A stretch of 64,000 bases of DNA from Planobispora longispora (lineage in GTDB: Bacteria > Actinomycetota > Actinomycetes > Streptosporangiales > Streptosporangiaceae), in NCBI RefSeq assembly GCF_016863135.1, contig NZ_BOOH01000063.1, forward strand, positions 47,356 to 111,355, written 5' to 3'. Positions 32,359 through 41,138 of the stretch are shown here, piece after piece; the first letter of the stretch is position 1, and every line of letters begins with the position of its first letter. Position numbers and translations under genes: made by a program. Under the pieces are notes generated by a model. That model was not told the origin of the DNA, ran no database searches, and worked only from the letters and a program-made list of their open reading frames with translations.

Positions 32359-33774
32359 TCAGGCCGGCTGCTCGGTGAGGGGGAGGCGGACCTGGAAGCG
32401 GGTGTCGCCGGGGCCGGACTCCACGCGAAGGTCGCCGCCGTGCCGCCCGGCCACGATGCGGAAGGAGATGTCCAGGCCCAGACCGGTGCCCTCGCCGACC
32501 GCCTTGGTGGTGAAGAACGGTTCGAAGATCCGCTCGCGCAGGTGCTCGGGGACGCCGGGGCCGGTGTCGCAGATCTCGACCAGCGCGGTGGTGTCGTGTT
32601 CGAGGCGGGTGCGGACGGTCAGCGTGCCCGTCCCGGCCATCGCGTCCAGCGCGTTGTGGATCAGGTTGGTCCACACCTGGTTGAGCTCCCCGGCGTAGGC
32701 CGGCACCGGCGGCAGCGCCGCGTCGTAGTCGGTGGCCACGCTGATCCCCGGCGGGATCTTCCCGCGGAACATGGCCAGCGTGCTGTCCAGCAGCTCGCGC
32801 ACGTCCACCGTCTGGTACGGCGCGCGGTCCATCTGCGAGTACTGCTTGGCGGAGGCCAGCAGCGAGGTGATCCGCTCGGTCGCGTCGACGACCTCGTCCA
32901 GCATCTGGGAGATCTCGATCGCCTCGGCCAGCCAGTGCACCGCCCCCGGCAGGTGGTCGTCGCCGACCTCGCCGCGGACCTTCTCCACCTTCTCCGCGCC
33001 GAACCCGGCGGCGACGAGGGGAGCGGCGACCTCCCAGGCGTCGTCGACCCCGGCGTCCTCCAGCGCGTCGCCCAGGGCGTCCTCGGCGTCGGATATCTCC
33101 AGCGGGGACCGGGCGGGCACGTTCGCCATGCCGGCCGCGCACTTCTCCTCCAGGTCCACCAGCGCGCGCAGCCGGTCGGGGGAGATGCCCGCCTCCGCCA
33201 GCCCGGCCAGCCGCCGCCGGGAGGATCGGACCTTCTCCCGCAGCTCGCCCACGGCCCGCGCGGCCGCGGCGGCGGGGTTGTTGAGCTCGTGGGTGAGCCC
33301 GGCGGTGATCGTGCCCAGGGCGGTCAGCCGCTGCCTGCGGTCGATGAGGTCCCGCTGGGCCAGGCCGCCCATGCGCACGCCGTCCAGCAGGTGCACCGCC
33401 ATCGGGAACCACTCGTTCATCACCCGGCCGAACTCCGCGGCGGGCAGTGCGAAGAGCCGGGAGGGCCTGGTCGCGCGGAGCGAGTGGAGGTAGGTCTCGG
33501 GCGCGCGGTCGCGGAGGTAGGCGGCCACCGCCCCGGCGTAGACCCCGGGCTGGGAGGTGGGGGCCAGCGAGACGGCGCCGGACGGGGTGAGGGTGGACAT
33601 CACGACCTCGCCCTCGACGAGCACGAGGAAGCAGTCGGCCGGGTCGCCCTGCCGTACGACCAGCTCGCCCGCCTCCGCCTGGCGGATCTCGCCGAGCGCG
33701 GCCAGCCGGTCGAGCCTGTCCTCCTCCAGTCCCTCGAAGAGGAACAGCCCGCGGAGCACGCCCTTGTCGATCAT
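32359..33774 (-). CDS. Cyclic-nucleotide-binding-domain sensor histidine kinase
   Basis: This 471-aa soluble kinase has an N-terminal cNMP-binding-like domain (GLFLFEGLEEDRLDRLAALGEIRQAEAGELVVRQGDPADCFLVLVEGEVVM), then an H-box THELNNPAAAAARAV. The HATPase_c domain has N-box NQVWTNLIHNALDAM, CDTGPGVPEHL and GEGTGLGLD. No membrane segments are seen. It overlaps the stop of the upstream response regulator-TrxR fusion by ATGA, so the pair probably forms a cytoplasmic redox or cNMP-responsive two-component system. Confidence 0.9.
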   Translation of the reverse strand: MIDKGVLRGLFLFEGLEEDRLDRLAALGEIRQAEAGELVVRQGDPADCFLVLVEGEVVMSTLTPSGAVSLAPTSQPGVYAGAVAAYLRDRAPETYLHSLRATRPSRLFALPAAEFGRVMNEWFPMAVHLLDGVRMGGLAQRDLIDRRQRLTALGTITAGLTHELNNPAAAAARAVGELREKVRSSRRRLAGLAEAGISPDRLRALVDLEEKCAAGMANVPARSPLEISDAEDALGDALEDAGVDDAWEVAAPLVAAGFGAEKVEKVRGEVGDDHLPGAVHWLAEAIEISQMLDEVVDATERITSLLASAKQYSQMDRAPYQTVDVRELLDSTLAMFRGKIPPGISVATDYDAALPPVPAYAGELNQVWTNLIHNALDAMAGTGTLTVRTRLEHDTTALVEICDTGPGVPEHLRERIFEPFFTTKAVGEGTGLGLDISFRIVAGRHGGDLRVESGPGDTRFQVRLPLTEQPA

Positions 33775-35489
33775 GCCTTCTCCAGGTAGCGGTGGACCAG
33801 GGCCACGGCCATCGCGCCCTCGCCGACCGCCGAGGCGACCCGCTTGATCGAGTCGGCGCGGACGTCGCCGGCGGCGAACACGCCGGGCACGTTGGTCTCC
33901 AGGTGGTACGGCTCACGCCGGAGCGGCCAGTTGCGGGGCCGGTTCTCGGCGACGGTCAGGTCGGGCCCGGTCAGGATGAAGCCCCTGGCGTCCCGCTCGA
34001 CGGTGTCGCCGAGCCAGTCCGTGAACGGCTCGGCCCCGATGAACGCGAACAGCCGCTCGGTCTCGACCGTGCGCTCGCCCTCCGGGCCCTTCAGCGTGAG
34101 CCGCTCCAGGTGGTCGCCGCCCGCCGCGCCGACCACCTGGGTCCCGGTGTGCACCACGATGTTCGGGATCCGCGCGATCTGCTCGATCAGGTAGTGCGAC
34201 ATGGACTTCTCCAGCCCGTCGCTCCTGACGATCATGTGCACCCTGCTGGCGTACCCCGCCAGATGGACCGCGCCCTGCCCGGCCGAGTTGGCCGCGCCGA
34301 CGACGTAGACCTCGCTGTCGCGGCAGTCGGGGGCCTCGGTCAGCGCCGCGCCGTAGTAGACGCCCGCGCCGATGAAGTCCTCCAGGCCGGGAGCGGCCAG
34401 TCGCCGGTAGGAGACACCGGTCGCCAGGATCACGGTGTGCGCGGCGATGCTGCCGCCGTCGGCGAAGCCGACCACCCGGGCCCGGCCCCTGACCTCCAGG
34501 CTGGTCACGGTCCGGGCGGTGAGCAGCTCCGCGCCGAACTTCAGCGCCTGGCGGCGGGCCCGGTCGGCGAGCTGGGAGCCGGAGACGCCGTCCGGGAAGC
34601 CCAGGTAGTTCTCGATGCGGGAGCTCTGCCCGGCCTGCCCGCCGGAGGCGTGCTGCTCCACCAGCACGGTGCGCAGCCCCTCGGAGGCGCCGTAGACCGC
34701 CGCGCCCAGCCCGCCGGGGCCGCCGCCGATGACGATCAGGTCGTAGAAGTCGGTGGCCGGGGCGGTGGACAACCCCACGGCGGCGGCCAGCTCGGCGGTG
34801 GCGGGCGCGGTCAGCACGGCGCCCTCCGCGGTGACCACCAGCGGCAGCGCGGCCGGGGCGGCGTCGGTGCCGAGGGCGTCCGGCCCGGGGGTGTCCGTGC
34901 CGACGGCGTCGGTGCCGAGGGCGTCGGTCCCGGCGGCGGCCAGCAGCTGCTCGCCCTCCGGGTCGTCCTCCAGCAGCCAGCGGTAGGGGACGTGGTTGCG
35001 GGCCAGGAAGTCGCGGACCTCGTAGGACCGGGCAGACCAGCGCGCTCCCACCACCCGCAGCTCGCCGGTCGTGCGGCGGTCGGTCCGCTGCCAGGCGTCG
35101 AGCTGGGCGTCGAGCACCGGATAGAACTTCTCCTCCGGCGGATCCCACGGCTTGAGCAGGTAGTGATCGAGGTCCACGACGTTGATGGCCTGGATCGCCG
35201 CGTCGGTGTCGGCGTAGGCGGTCAGCAGCACCCGGCGGGCGTACGGATACAGGTCCATGGCCTGTTCCAGGAACTCCACGCCGTTCATCTGCGGCATCCG
35301 GTAGTCGGCCAGGATCGCCGCGACGTCGTCGCCGCGCAGGCGCATCTCGCGGACGGCCTCGATGCCCTGCGCGGCCGTGTCGGCCCTGACGATCCGGTAG
35401 GAGTGTCCGTACCGGCGCCGCAGATCCCGCGCCACGGAGCGTGAGACGCCCGGATCGTCATCGACCGTCATGATGACCGGCTTGTCCAT
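33771..35489 (-). CDS. Response regulator receiver fused to a thioredoxin reductase-like flavoprotein lacking CxxC
   Basis: This 572-aa fusion has a REC domain at residues 1-125 (VDDDPGVSRS, phosphoacceptor Asp in ILADYRMPQMNGVEFL, TAY, KPW). A thioredoxin-like linker domain of about 60 residues follows, then a repeat-rich spacer (GTDALGTDAVGTDTPG). The TrxR-like domain has FAD motif IGGGPGGLGAAVYGASEG and NADPH motif VVGAANSAGQGAVHLA. The CxxC pair is absent (VYYGAA), so it cannot act as classical thioredoxin reductase. Similar fusions occur next to cNMP-binding kinases in actinobacteria. ATG 35489 follows AAGGCAGG. It is coupled to the kinase gene. Confidence 0.9.
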   Translation of the reverse strand: MDKPVIMTVDDDPGVSRSVARDLRRRYGHSYRIVRADTAAQGIEAVREMRLRGDDVAAILADYRMPQMNGVEFLEQAMDLYPYARRVLLTAYADTDAAIQAINVVDLDHYLLKPWDPPEEKFYPVLDAQLDAWQRTDRRTTGELRVVGARWSARSYEVRDFLARNHVPYRWLLEDDPEGEQLLAAAGTDALGTDAVGTDTPGPDALGTDAAPAALPLVVTAEGAVLTAPATAELAAAVGLSTAPATDFYDLIVIGGGPGGLGAAVYGASEGLRTVLVEQHASGGQAGQSSRIENYLGFPDGVSGSQLADRARRQALKFGAELLTARTVTSLEVRGRARVVGFADGGSIAAHTVILATGVSYRRLAAPGLEDFIGAGVYYGAALTEAPDCRDSEVYVVGAANSAGQGAVHLAGYASRVHMIVRSDGLEKSMSHYLIEQIARIPNIVVHTGTQVVGAAGGDHLERLTLKGPEGERTVETERLFAFIGAEPFTDWLGDTVERDARGFILTGPDLTVAENRPRNWPLRREPYHLETNVPGVFAAGDVRADSIKRVASAVGEGAMAVALVHRYLEKA

Positions 35490-35595
35490 GCCTGCCTTCC
35501 CCCGCGTTATCGGCAATTCCCTCGAAGCATGTCATAACCGGACATGGCAAACGGCCGCCCCCCGAGGGCGGGGGCCTGCGCCGGAGGAACGCGAA

Positions 35596-35631
35596 AGGCC
35601 GCGGACACCCCCGGCAGAGTGTCCGCGGCCT
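35596..35631 (-). terminator. Terminator downstream of glnII
   Basis: A perfect 13-bp stem (AGGCCGCGGACAC with its complement) encloses a 10-nt loop and is followed by TTTCGCG on the minus strand. It lies about 87 nt beyond the glnII stop, consistent with intrinsic termination. Confidence 0.75.
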
Positions 35632-35717
35632 CGGCGTGCGGCCCGGGCCGGCCGCCGCGTGTCGCGGGGCCGGGTTTCTCCGCGCGGCGCGCGGAGCGGA
35701 TCGGGGCGGCGCGTGGA

Positions 35718-36737
35718 TCAGACCAGGCCGGCCTTCTCCAGCGCGGAGCAGCAGGTGTCGACCAGCAGGCGGGTCACCACGTAGGGGTCGACGTTGGCGT
35801 TCGGGCGACGGTCCTCGATGTAGCCCTTCCTGTCGACCTCGACCTGCCACGGGATGCGGACCGAGGCGCCGCGGTTGGAGACGCCGTAGCTGAACTTGTT
35901 CCACGGGGCGGTCTCGTGGTGGCCGGTGAGGCGGTCCTCGATGCCGTGGCCGTACTGCTTGACGTGCTCCAGGGGCTTGTCGCCCTCGCCCAGCGCCTCG
36001 CAGGCGGTGATGATCGCGTCGTAGTTCTCGCGCATCGCCTTGGTGGAGAAGTTGGTGTGGGCGCCCGCGCCGTTCCAGTCACCCTTGGCCGGCTTGGGGT
36101 CCAGGGTGGCGGCGATGCCGAAGTCCTCGGCGACGCGGTAGAGCAGCCAGCGCGCGACCCACATGTGGTCGGAGACCTCGACCGGGCCGGCCGGGCCGAC
36201 CTGGAACTCCCACTGGCCGGGCATGACCTCGGCGTTGATGCCGGAGATCTTCAGGCCGGCCTCCAGGCACAGGTCGAGGTGCTTCTCGACGACCTCGCGG
36301 CCGAAGACCTCGTCGGCGCCGACGCCGCAGTAGTAGCCGCCCTGCGGGGCGGGGAAGCCGCCGATCGGGAAGCCGAGCGGGCGGCCCTCCTTGAAGAAGG
36401 TGTACTCCTGCTCGATGCCGAACCAGGACTCCTGGTCGGCGTACTTCTCGGCCACCTCGGTCAGCAGCGCGCGGGTGTTGGAGGAGTGCGGGGTCATGTC
36501 GATGTCCAGGACCTCGCACAGGACCAGGACGTTGTCGCCGCCGCGGATCGGGTCCGGGCAGGTGAACACCGGCTTGAGCACACGGTCGGAGGAGTGGCCG
36601 TCAGCCTGGTTGGTGCTGGAACCGTCGAAGCCCCAGATCGGGAGCTCGTCGCCGTCCGCGAGGACCCGGGTCTTCGAGCGGAGCTTGGCGGTCGGCTCGG
36701 TGCCGTCAATCCAGATGTATTCAGCCTTGAAGGTCAT
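35718..36737 (-). CDS. glnII: Glutamine synthetase type II (GlnII)
   Basis: This 339-aa enzyme has the eukaryotic-like short GS form: MTFKAEYIWIDGTEPTAKLRSKTR, WGFDGSSTNQADG, EQEYTFF, GINAEVMPGQWEFQVGP, GAGAHTNFSTKAMR, NRGASVRIP. All metal and ATP ligand motifs look intact. It condenses glutamate and ammonia to glutamine in nitrogen-limited cells. The Tyr adenylylation loop of GSI is absent, as expected. A GlnR-like palindrome lies upstream and a clear terminator downstream, so it is monocistronic and probably nitrogen-regulated. Confidence 0.96.
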   Translation of the reverse strand: MTFKAEYIWIDGTEPTAKLRSKTRVLADGDELPIWGFDGSSTNQADGHSSDRVLKPVFTCPDPIRGGDNVLVLCEVLDIDMTPHSSNTRALLTEVAEKYADQESWFGIEQEYTFFKEGRPLGFPIGGFPAPQGGYYCGVGADEVFGREVVEKHLDLCLEAGLKISGINAEVMPGQWEFQVGPAGPVEVSDHMWVARWLLYRVAEDFGIAATLDPKPAKGDWNGAGAHTNFSTKAMRENYDAIITACEALGEGDKPLEHVKQYGHGIEDRLTGHHETAPWNKFSYGVSNRGASVRIPWQVEVDRKGYIEDRRPNANVDPYVVTRLLVDTCCSALEKAGLV

Positions 36738-36813
36738 CGCCGGTGTCCTTGGTGAGGGAGTGGTGTGCTGCCACTAGAGAGTCCCAAGTCGCGATTTCGC
36801 AGCCATTGCCCAT

Positions 36814-36833
36814 ATGTGAACGGGATGTTACAT
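36814..36833. promoter_or_regulatory. GlnR-like palindrome upstream of glnII
   Basis: ATGTGAACGGGATGTTACAT is an imperfect palindrome. On the minus strand it contains GTAAC-N6-TTCAC, close to the GlnR a-site/b-site pattern gTnAC-n6-GaAAC. It lies 77 bp upstream of the glnII start. Confidence 0.5.
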
Positions 36834-36947
36834 AGGTCCGTTTTGCCAGGCAGGGGGGTTACGGCGAGGTTTCACACCCTTGAGTGCACCGTTGTGAGCT
36901 GCGGTCATCCGCTGGCACGCGGACCGCTTCCGTGGTGAGGTGGAGCC

Positions 36948-37622
36948 GTGGCCCGAAACCTGATCCTCTCCGGAGGGATGTTCCACGATTTCGCCGCTAC
37001 CTCCGCGGCTCTGGCCGGGACCCTCGCCGAGGTCGGCGTGGAGTCCGACGTCACCGAGGACATCGTCGGCGGCCTGGCCGACGCCCCCGAGTACCAGCTG
37101 ATCACCATCAACGCCCTGCGCTGGCGGATGCGCCAGGACCGCTTCGCCGAGCACCGGCCCCGCTGGCGCTTCGAACTGCCCGCCGCGGCCCGTACGGCGC
37201 TCCTGGACCACCTCGAACGGGGCGGCGGCCTGCTCTGCATGCACACGGCCGCGATCTGCTTCGACGACTGGCAGGGCTGGCCCCGCGTGCTGGGCGGCTG
37301 CTGGGACTGGGCCAAGTCCCACCACCCGCCGCTGGGCTGGGCGAGCGTGCGGATCCACGACGGCCACCCGGTGGTCGACGGCCTGCGGGACTTCGACCTG
37401 GTGGACGAGGTCTACAGCGACCTGTCGGTCCTGCCCGGCGTGCAGCCGCTGGCCTCCTCCCTGGGCCAGCCCCTGATCTGGGCCCGCCCGATACGGCGCG
37501 GCCGGGTCTTCTACGACGCCCTGGGCCACGACACCCGCTCCTACGACAGCCCCATCCACCGCACGATCCTCCAGCGCGCGGCCCTGTGGCTCCTCAAACG
37601 CCCGGTCGCCTTCAGCGAGTGA
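36948..37622 (+). CDS. ThuA-domain protein
   Basis: This 224-aa protein has the glutamine amidotransferase-like ThuA fold: NLILSGGMFHDFAATSAALA, a central GGGLLCMHTAAICF strand with Cys-His, DGHPVVDGL, and a C-terminal GRVFYDALGHDTRSYDSPIHRTILQRAALW. The GLGHD-like block near the end is typical of trehalose-utilisation (ThuA) and glycosyl-modifying proteins. Substrate is unknown. GTG start with GGTGAGGTGGAG upstream. It is divergent from glnII. Confidence 0.87.
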   Translation: MARNLILSGGMFHDFAATSAALAGTLAEVGVESDVTEDIVGGLADAPEYQLITINALRWRMRQDRFAEHRPRWRFELPAAARTALLDHLERGGGLLCMHTAAICFDDWQGWPRVLGGCWDWAKSHHPPLGWASVRIHDGHPVVDGLRDFDLVDEVYSDLSVLPGVQPLASSLGQPLIWARPIRRGRVFYDALGHDTRSYDSPIHRTILQRAALWLLKRPVAFSE

Positions 37623-37646
37623 CCGCCGGGGCGCCGCGTCGTCCCC

Positions 37647-38300
37647 CTACTCCTCCGGGGAGGCCGCCGAGGCCCCGAAGAGCTGGGCGGAGGTGGACTC
37701 CTGGGCCAGGCGGCGCAGGACGTCGAGGGCGCGGCCGTGCACGACGGTGCCGACGACCAGGGCCTCCACCGCCTCCTCGCGGGTGCGGTCGAACGGGATG
37801 GTGCCGATCTCGTGCTCCATCACCAGCTCCATGGCCGCCTCGGCGTAGGGGCGCAGGGCTTCGCCGGTGGCGGGCAGGCCGAGCCGGGAGAGGGTGAGGA
37901 TGACCTGGGCGAGCTCGTCACGGGTGGGGGCGCGGGGGGCGATCCGCCAGCCCAGCTCGGCGATGAGGCGGTCGGTCTCGGAGCGGGCCTCGTGCCACGC
38001 TTCGTCGTCGGGGTGGGACTCGATCTCCGGGGCGAGGGCGTAGTGGGCGGTGCCGAGGACGAGGTGCATGCTCAGGGTCTCGTCGTCCACGGCCGCGAGG
38101 ACCTTGCGGATGGCCGCGATGGGCAGGCGGCCCACCTCCAGCAGCGCCCGGATCAGGCGGAGCCGCCGCACGTGGCGCTCGCCGTACTCCGCCCGGGTGG
38201 CGGAGGTCTGCTCCCCGGCGGGGAGCAGCCCCTCACGCAGGTAGTACTTGATCGTCGGGATGGGAACGCCCGAGGCGGCGCTGAGCTGGGATATCCGCAT
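37647..38300 (-). CDS. MerR-family transcriptional regulator
   Basis: This 217-aa regulator has the N-terminal MerR winged helix (MRISQLSAASGVPIPTIKYYLREGLLPAGEQTSATRAEYGERHVRRLRLIRALLEVGRL). Its effector domain of about 130 residues has no Cys cluster and resembles those of uncharacterised actinobacterial MerR proteins. A 23-bp inverted repeat directly upstream of its own ATG indicates autoregulation. No divergent partner gene is present. Confidence 0.88.
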   Translation of the reverse strand: MRISQLSAASGVPIPTIKYYLREGLLPAGEQTSATRAEYGERHVRRLRLIRALLEVGRLPIAAIRKVLAAVDDETLSMHLVLGTAHYALAPEIESHPDDEAWHEARSETDRLIAELGWRIAPRAPTRDELAQVILTLSRLGLPATGEALRPYAEAAMELVMEHEIGTIPFDRTREEAVEALVVGTVVHGRALDVLRRLAQESTSAQLFGASAASPEE

Positions 38301-38301
38301 T

Positions 38302-38324
38302 ATTGGATAGTACAGCTAGCCAAT
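38302..38324 (-). promoter_or_regulatory. Autoregulatory palindrome of the MerR gene
   Basis: ATTGGATAG-N5-CTAGCCAAT has 8 of 9 arm positions paired and sits 1 bp upstream of the MerR start codon. MerR promoters usually place such a dyad between -35 and -10. This placement implies a leaderless or downstream-overlapping arrangement. Confidence 0.6.
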
Positions 38325-38365
38325 CACTGCGATCTGCGGGGCACGCCGGGACGGTCGTCGGACGG

Positions 38366-39175
38366 CTACGGCACCCTGGCCACCACGCCGAGGATGCCCG
38401 GCTTGCTCAGGTCGACCTCGGCGTCCCCCTCGAACTCCGGGCGCCAGGCCTGGACCGGGACGATGCCGGGCTCGAGCACCTCCAGTCCGTCGGTGTAGGC
38501 GGCCAGGTGGGCGGGCCCCCGCGGGGTGAGCGGTCCGGCGCTGGTGGGGCGGTAGGTGTTCTTCGCCCTGGTCTGCTGCTCGGTCGAGGTGGTGCCGAGG
38601 TGGCCGTGGGAGATCACCAGGTGGCTGCCGGGGGCCAGCTTCTCGCGGATCGCCGCGACGATGGCGGCGGCGGCGTCGTCGTCGGGGACGAAGTGCAGCA
38701 TGGCCACCAGGAGCACGGCCACCGGCCGGTCGAAGTCGATGCGCGCGAGGATCTCGGGATGGTCGAGCAGCGCTTTCGGCTCGCGCATGTCGGCCTGGAC
38801 GACGACGGTGTGGGGGTTGTCCTCCAGCAGGGCCCGGCCGTGCGACATGACGATGGGATCGTTGTCGACGTAGACGATCTGGGCGTCCGGGACGACCCGG
38901 TGGGCGACCTGGTGGACGTTCTCCTGGGTGGGCAGGCCCGAGCCGATGTCCAGGAACTGGCGCACCCCCCGGCCGGCGATCTCGGTGACCGCCTTGCGGA
39001 GGAAGTCGCGGTTGGCCCGGGCCACCGCCCGGACGTTGGGGACCGCGGCCATGAAATCCTCCGCGGCCCGGCGGTCGGCGGCGAAGTTGTCCTTGCCGCC
39101 CAGGTAGTAGTCGTACATCCGGGCCACGCTGGGGATCGTCGGATCGATCCCCACCGGCGCCTGCTCGTCGTCCAT
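38366..39175 (-). CDS. SAM-dependent methyltransferase of the DUF574 (PF04672) family
   Basis: This 269-aa protein has IPSVARMYDYYLGGKDNFAADR, the signature opening of the actinobacterial DUF574 family. SAM-binding motifs follow: QFLDIGSGLPTQENVHQVA, IVYVDNDPIVMSHGRALL and VAVLLVAMLHFVPD. The fold is class I methyltransferase. Family members are highly expanded in Streptomyces and relatives and their substrates are mostly unknown. It lies next to the biosynthetic cluster, but there is no evidence that it belongs to it. Confidence 0.88.
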   Translation of the reverse strand: MDDEQAPVGIDPTIPSVARMYDYYLGGKDNFAADRRAAEDFMAAVPNVRAVARANRDFLRKAVTEIAGRGVRQFLDIGSGLPTQENVHQVAHRVVPDAQIVYVDNDPIVMSHGRALLEDNPHTVVVQADMREPKALLDHPEILARIDFDRPVAVLLVAMLHFVPDDDAAAAIVAAIREKLAPGSHLVISHGHLGTTSTEQQTRAKNTYRPTSAGPLTPRGPAHLAAYTDGLEVLEPGIVPVQAWRPEFEGDAEVDLSKPGILGVVARVP

Positions 39176-39316
39176 GACGCTCTCTTCCGACCCTGTCTGA
39201 TCACTCTGACGGTGATGCTAGACGAAAGATTCGGGGGATTGATCACTATTCGTCATCTCTCCTCGATCTCACCGCGCCGGTTCGCGGCGTGCAGGCCGCG
39301 ATCCGGTCGAGTGGCG

Positions 39317-41134
39317 TCAGGATCGCCGGCGCCGCCGTCGTAGAGCCGCACGAGCCGCGGGGGCGTCGCCTCCCGTTGCGGGACCGCTCGCCGTCTCCGC
39401 CTCCCCCGCCGCGAGGTGGCGCGCGAGGGCGGCGACGGTGGGGTGGGCGTAGAGGGTGGTCAGCGGGATGCGCCGGTCCAGGACGCCTTCGAGCCGCTGC
39501 TGGACCTTCGCCATGAGCAACGAGTGCCCGCCCTGGTCGAAGAAGGACCGTTCCCGGTCCACCTCCCGCACGTCGAGTACGGCGCTCCAGGCGGCGGCGA
39601 TCTCGGTGGCGATCTCGGCGGCGATCTCGGCGGCGGGCCCGGCCTCCGCGGGCGGGTTCACCGTCCGCGCCGGGGCGGGCCCGGGGTGCGGGTCCGGCAG
39701 GGCGGCCGTGTCGATCTTTCCGGTGGGGGTCAGCGGCAGCGTGCCGACCGCGACGATCTCGGCCGGGACCATGAAGTCGGGCAGCACCTCGGCCAGCCGC
39801 TCGCGCAGGCCCGAGGTGCCGTCTCCCAGGACGTAGGCCACGATCTGCGGCTCGCCCCGGACCTCGCGGGTGACGACGGCGGCCCGCGGCGCCAGAGCGG
39901 CCAGCACGGCCTCGATCTCGCCGAGCTCGACGCGGTGGCCGCGGATCTTCACCTGCCGGTCGAGGCGGCCCAGGTAGGCCAGCCGGCCATCGGGAAGCCA
40001 CCGTCCCAGGTCGCCGGTCCGGTAGAAACGCATGCCGTCCGGATCGACGCCGAACCTGGCCCGGTCCCGCTCGGCGGCGCCCAGATAGCCGGCCAGGTAC
40101 GGGCTGCGGATGACGATCTCGCCCTCCGCGGGGTCCGGCCGCAGCTCGATCTCCACGCCGTCCAGGGGCCGCCCGATGGGCACGACCGGCTCGTCGCCCA
40201 TCTCGGCCGCGGTCAGGTGGTTCTGGGCGACGAAGGAGATCTCGGTGGCCCCGTAGCCGTTGACGAAGACGCCGGAGGCGGGGAAGTGCCGCCGGAAACG
40301 GTCGAGGTCGTGGCGGACGACCTCCTCGCCGCCGAGGACGACGACCCGGACGCTCGACAGCACCTCTCCCTCGGAGAGGGAGTCCAGCAGATACCGATAG
40401 ACCGTCGGCGTCGAGTGATAAATCGTGACTTGTCCGGCGACGAGCGCCTCCCTCAGCCGCCCCAGGCCGTGCAGCCGGAGGTCGACCGGCACCACGGCGG
40501 CCCCGTTGAGCAGCGCGGAGAAGCCGTCCGTCACCGCCATGTCGTAGCTGAAGGAGGAGACGACGCTGATCCGATCCGCAGGACGGATGCGCAGGTTGTT
40601 GGTGTGCGCCCGGATCTGGAACAACGCCCCCCGATGAGTCTGCACGACCCCCTTGGGGCGTCCCGTGGAGCCCGAGGTGAACAGGATGTACGCCGGAGAG
40701 CCCGGATCCACGGCGACGGGCCGGAAATCCGCCGCCGGCGGCACCGAGGTGAGGTCGACGAGGTCGCCGGCGAGCAGGTCCTTGTGCTCGGGCACGGTCA
40801 CGATCAGCTCCGGCCGGGCCAGCTCGGCCATGCCCTCCAGGCGGGCGCGCGGATAGGCCGGATCGAGCGGCACGTAGGCGGCCCCGGCCGTGAGCACGCC
40901 CAGGATGGCGGCGACCATCCTGGGACCGTGCCCGACCAGGAGCCCGACCCGGGAGGCGCCGTGCACCGCCGCCGCCACGGCCTGGACCTCCCGTGCCAGC
41001 TCGGCGTAGGTGAGCGGGCCCTCCTCGCCGAGCACCGCGACCCGGTCGGGATGCTCGGCGACGACGGCCCAGAACCGGGCGGCGACGGACTCCTCCAGCC
41101 ACTCCGCCCGGAACTCGCGGTGCTCGGCGTGCAT
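39317..41134 (-). CDS. Stand-alone NRPS adenylation-thiolation (A-T) didomain
   Basis: This 605-aa protein has an A domain (residues 20-500) with PAYILFTSGSTGRPKGV, GYGATEISF, YRTGDLGRW and the Lys in LTPTGKIDT. A carrier domain follows (FFDQGGHSLLM, Ser538) and an Ala/Arg tail. The specificity pocket read by eye is roughly D-M-T-H-V-G-G-F-V-K, which matches no code I know. There is no condensation domain, so it can only supply an aminoacyl-T partner in trans. It is last in the eight-gene leftward operon, 4 bp after the PKS stop, with GAGAGGTAG as ribosome site. Confidence 0.9.
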   Translation of the reverse strand: MHAEHREFRAEWLEESVAARFWAVVAEHPDRVAVLGEEGPLTYAELAREVQAVAAAVHGASRVGLLVGHGPRMVAAILGVLTAGAAYVPLDPAYPRARLEGMAELARPELIVTVPEHKDLLAGDLVDLTSVPPAADFRPVAVDPGSPAYILFTSGSTGRPKGVVQTHRGALFQIRAHTNNLRIRPADRISVVSSFSYDMAVTDGFSALLNGAAVVPVDLRLHGLGRLREALVAGQVTIYHSTPTVYRYLLDSLSEGEVLSSVRVVVLGGEEVVRHDLDRFRRHFPASGVFVNGYGATEISFVAQNHLTAAEMGDEPVVPIGRPLDGVEIELRPDPAEGEIVIRSPYLAGYLGAAERDRARFGVDPDGMRFYRTGDLGRWLPDGRLAYLGRLDRQVKIRGHRVELGEIEAVLAALAPRAAVVTREVRGEPQIVAYVLGDGTSGLRERLAEVLPDFMVPAEIVAVGTLPLTPTGKIDTAALPDPHPGPAPARTVNPPAEAGPAAEIAAEIATEIAAAWSAVLDVREVDRERSFFDQGGHSLLMAKVQQRLEGVLDRRIPLTTLYAHPTVAALARHLAAGEAETASGPATGGDAPAARAALRRRRRRS

Positions 41135-41138
41135 CGGG

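Noticed and set aside
38366..39175. DUF574 methyltransferase as part of the biosynthetic cluster
   Set aside because: It is separated from the A-T gene by a 141-bp gap and the family is a common housekeeping expansion, so membership is unsupported.
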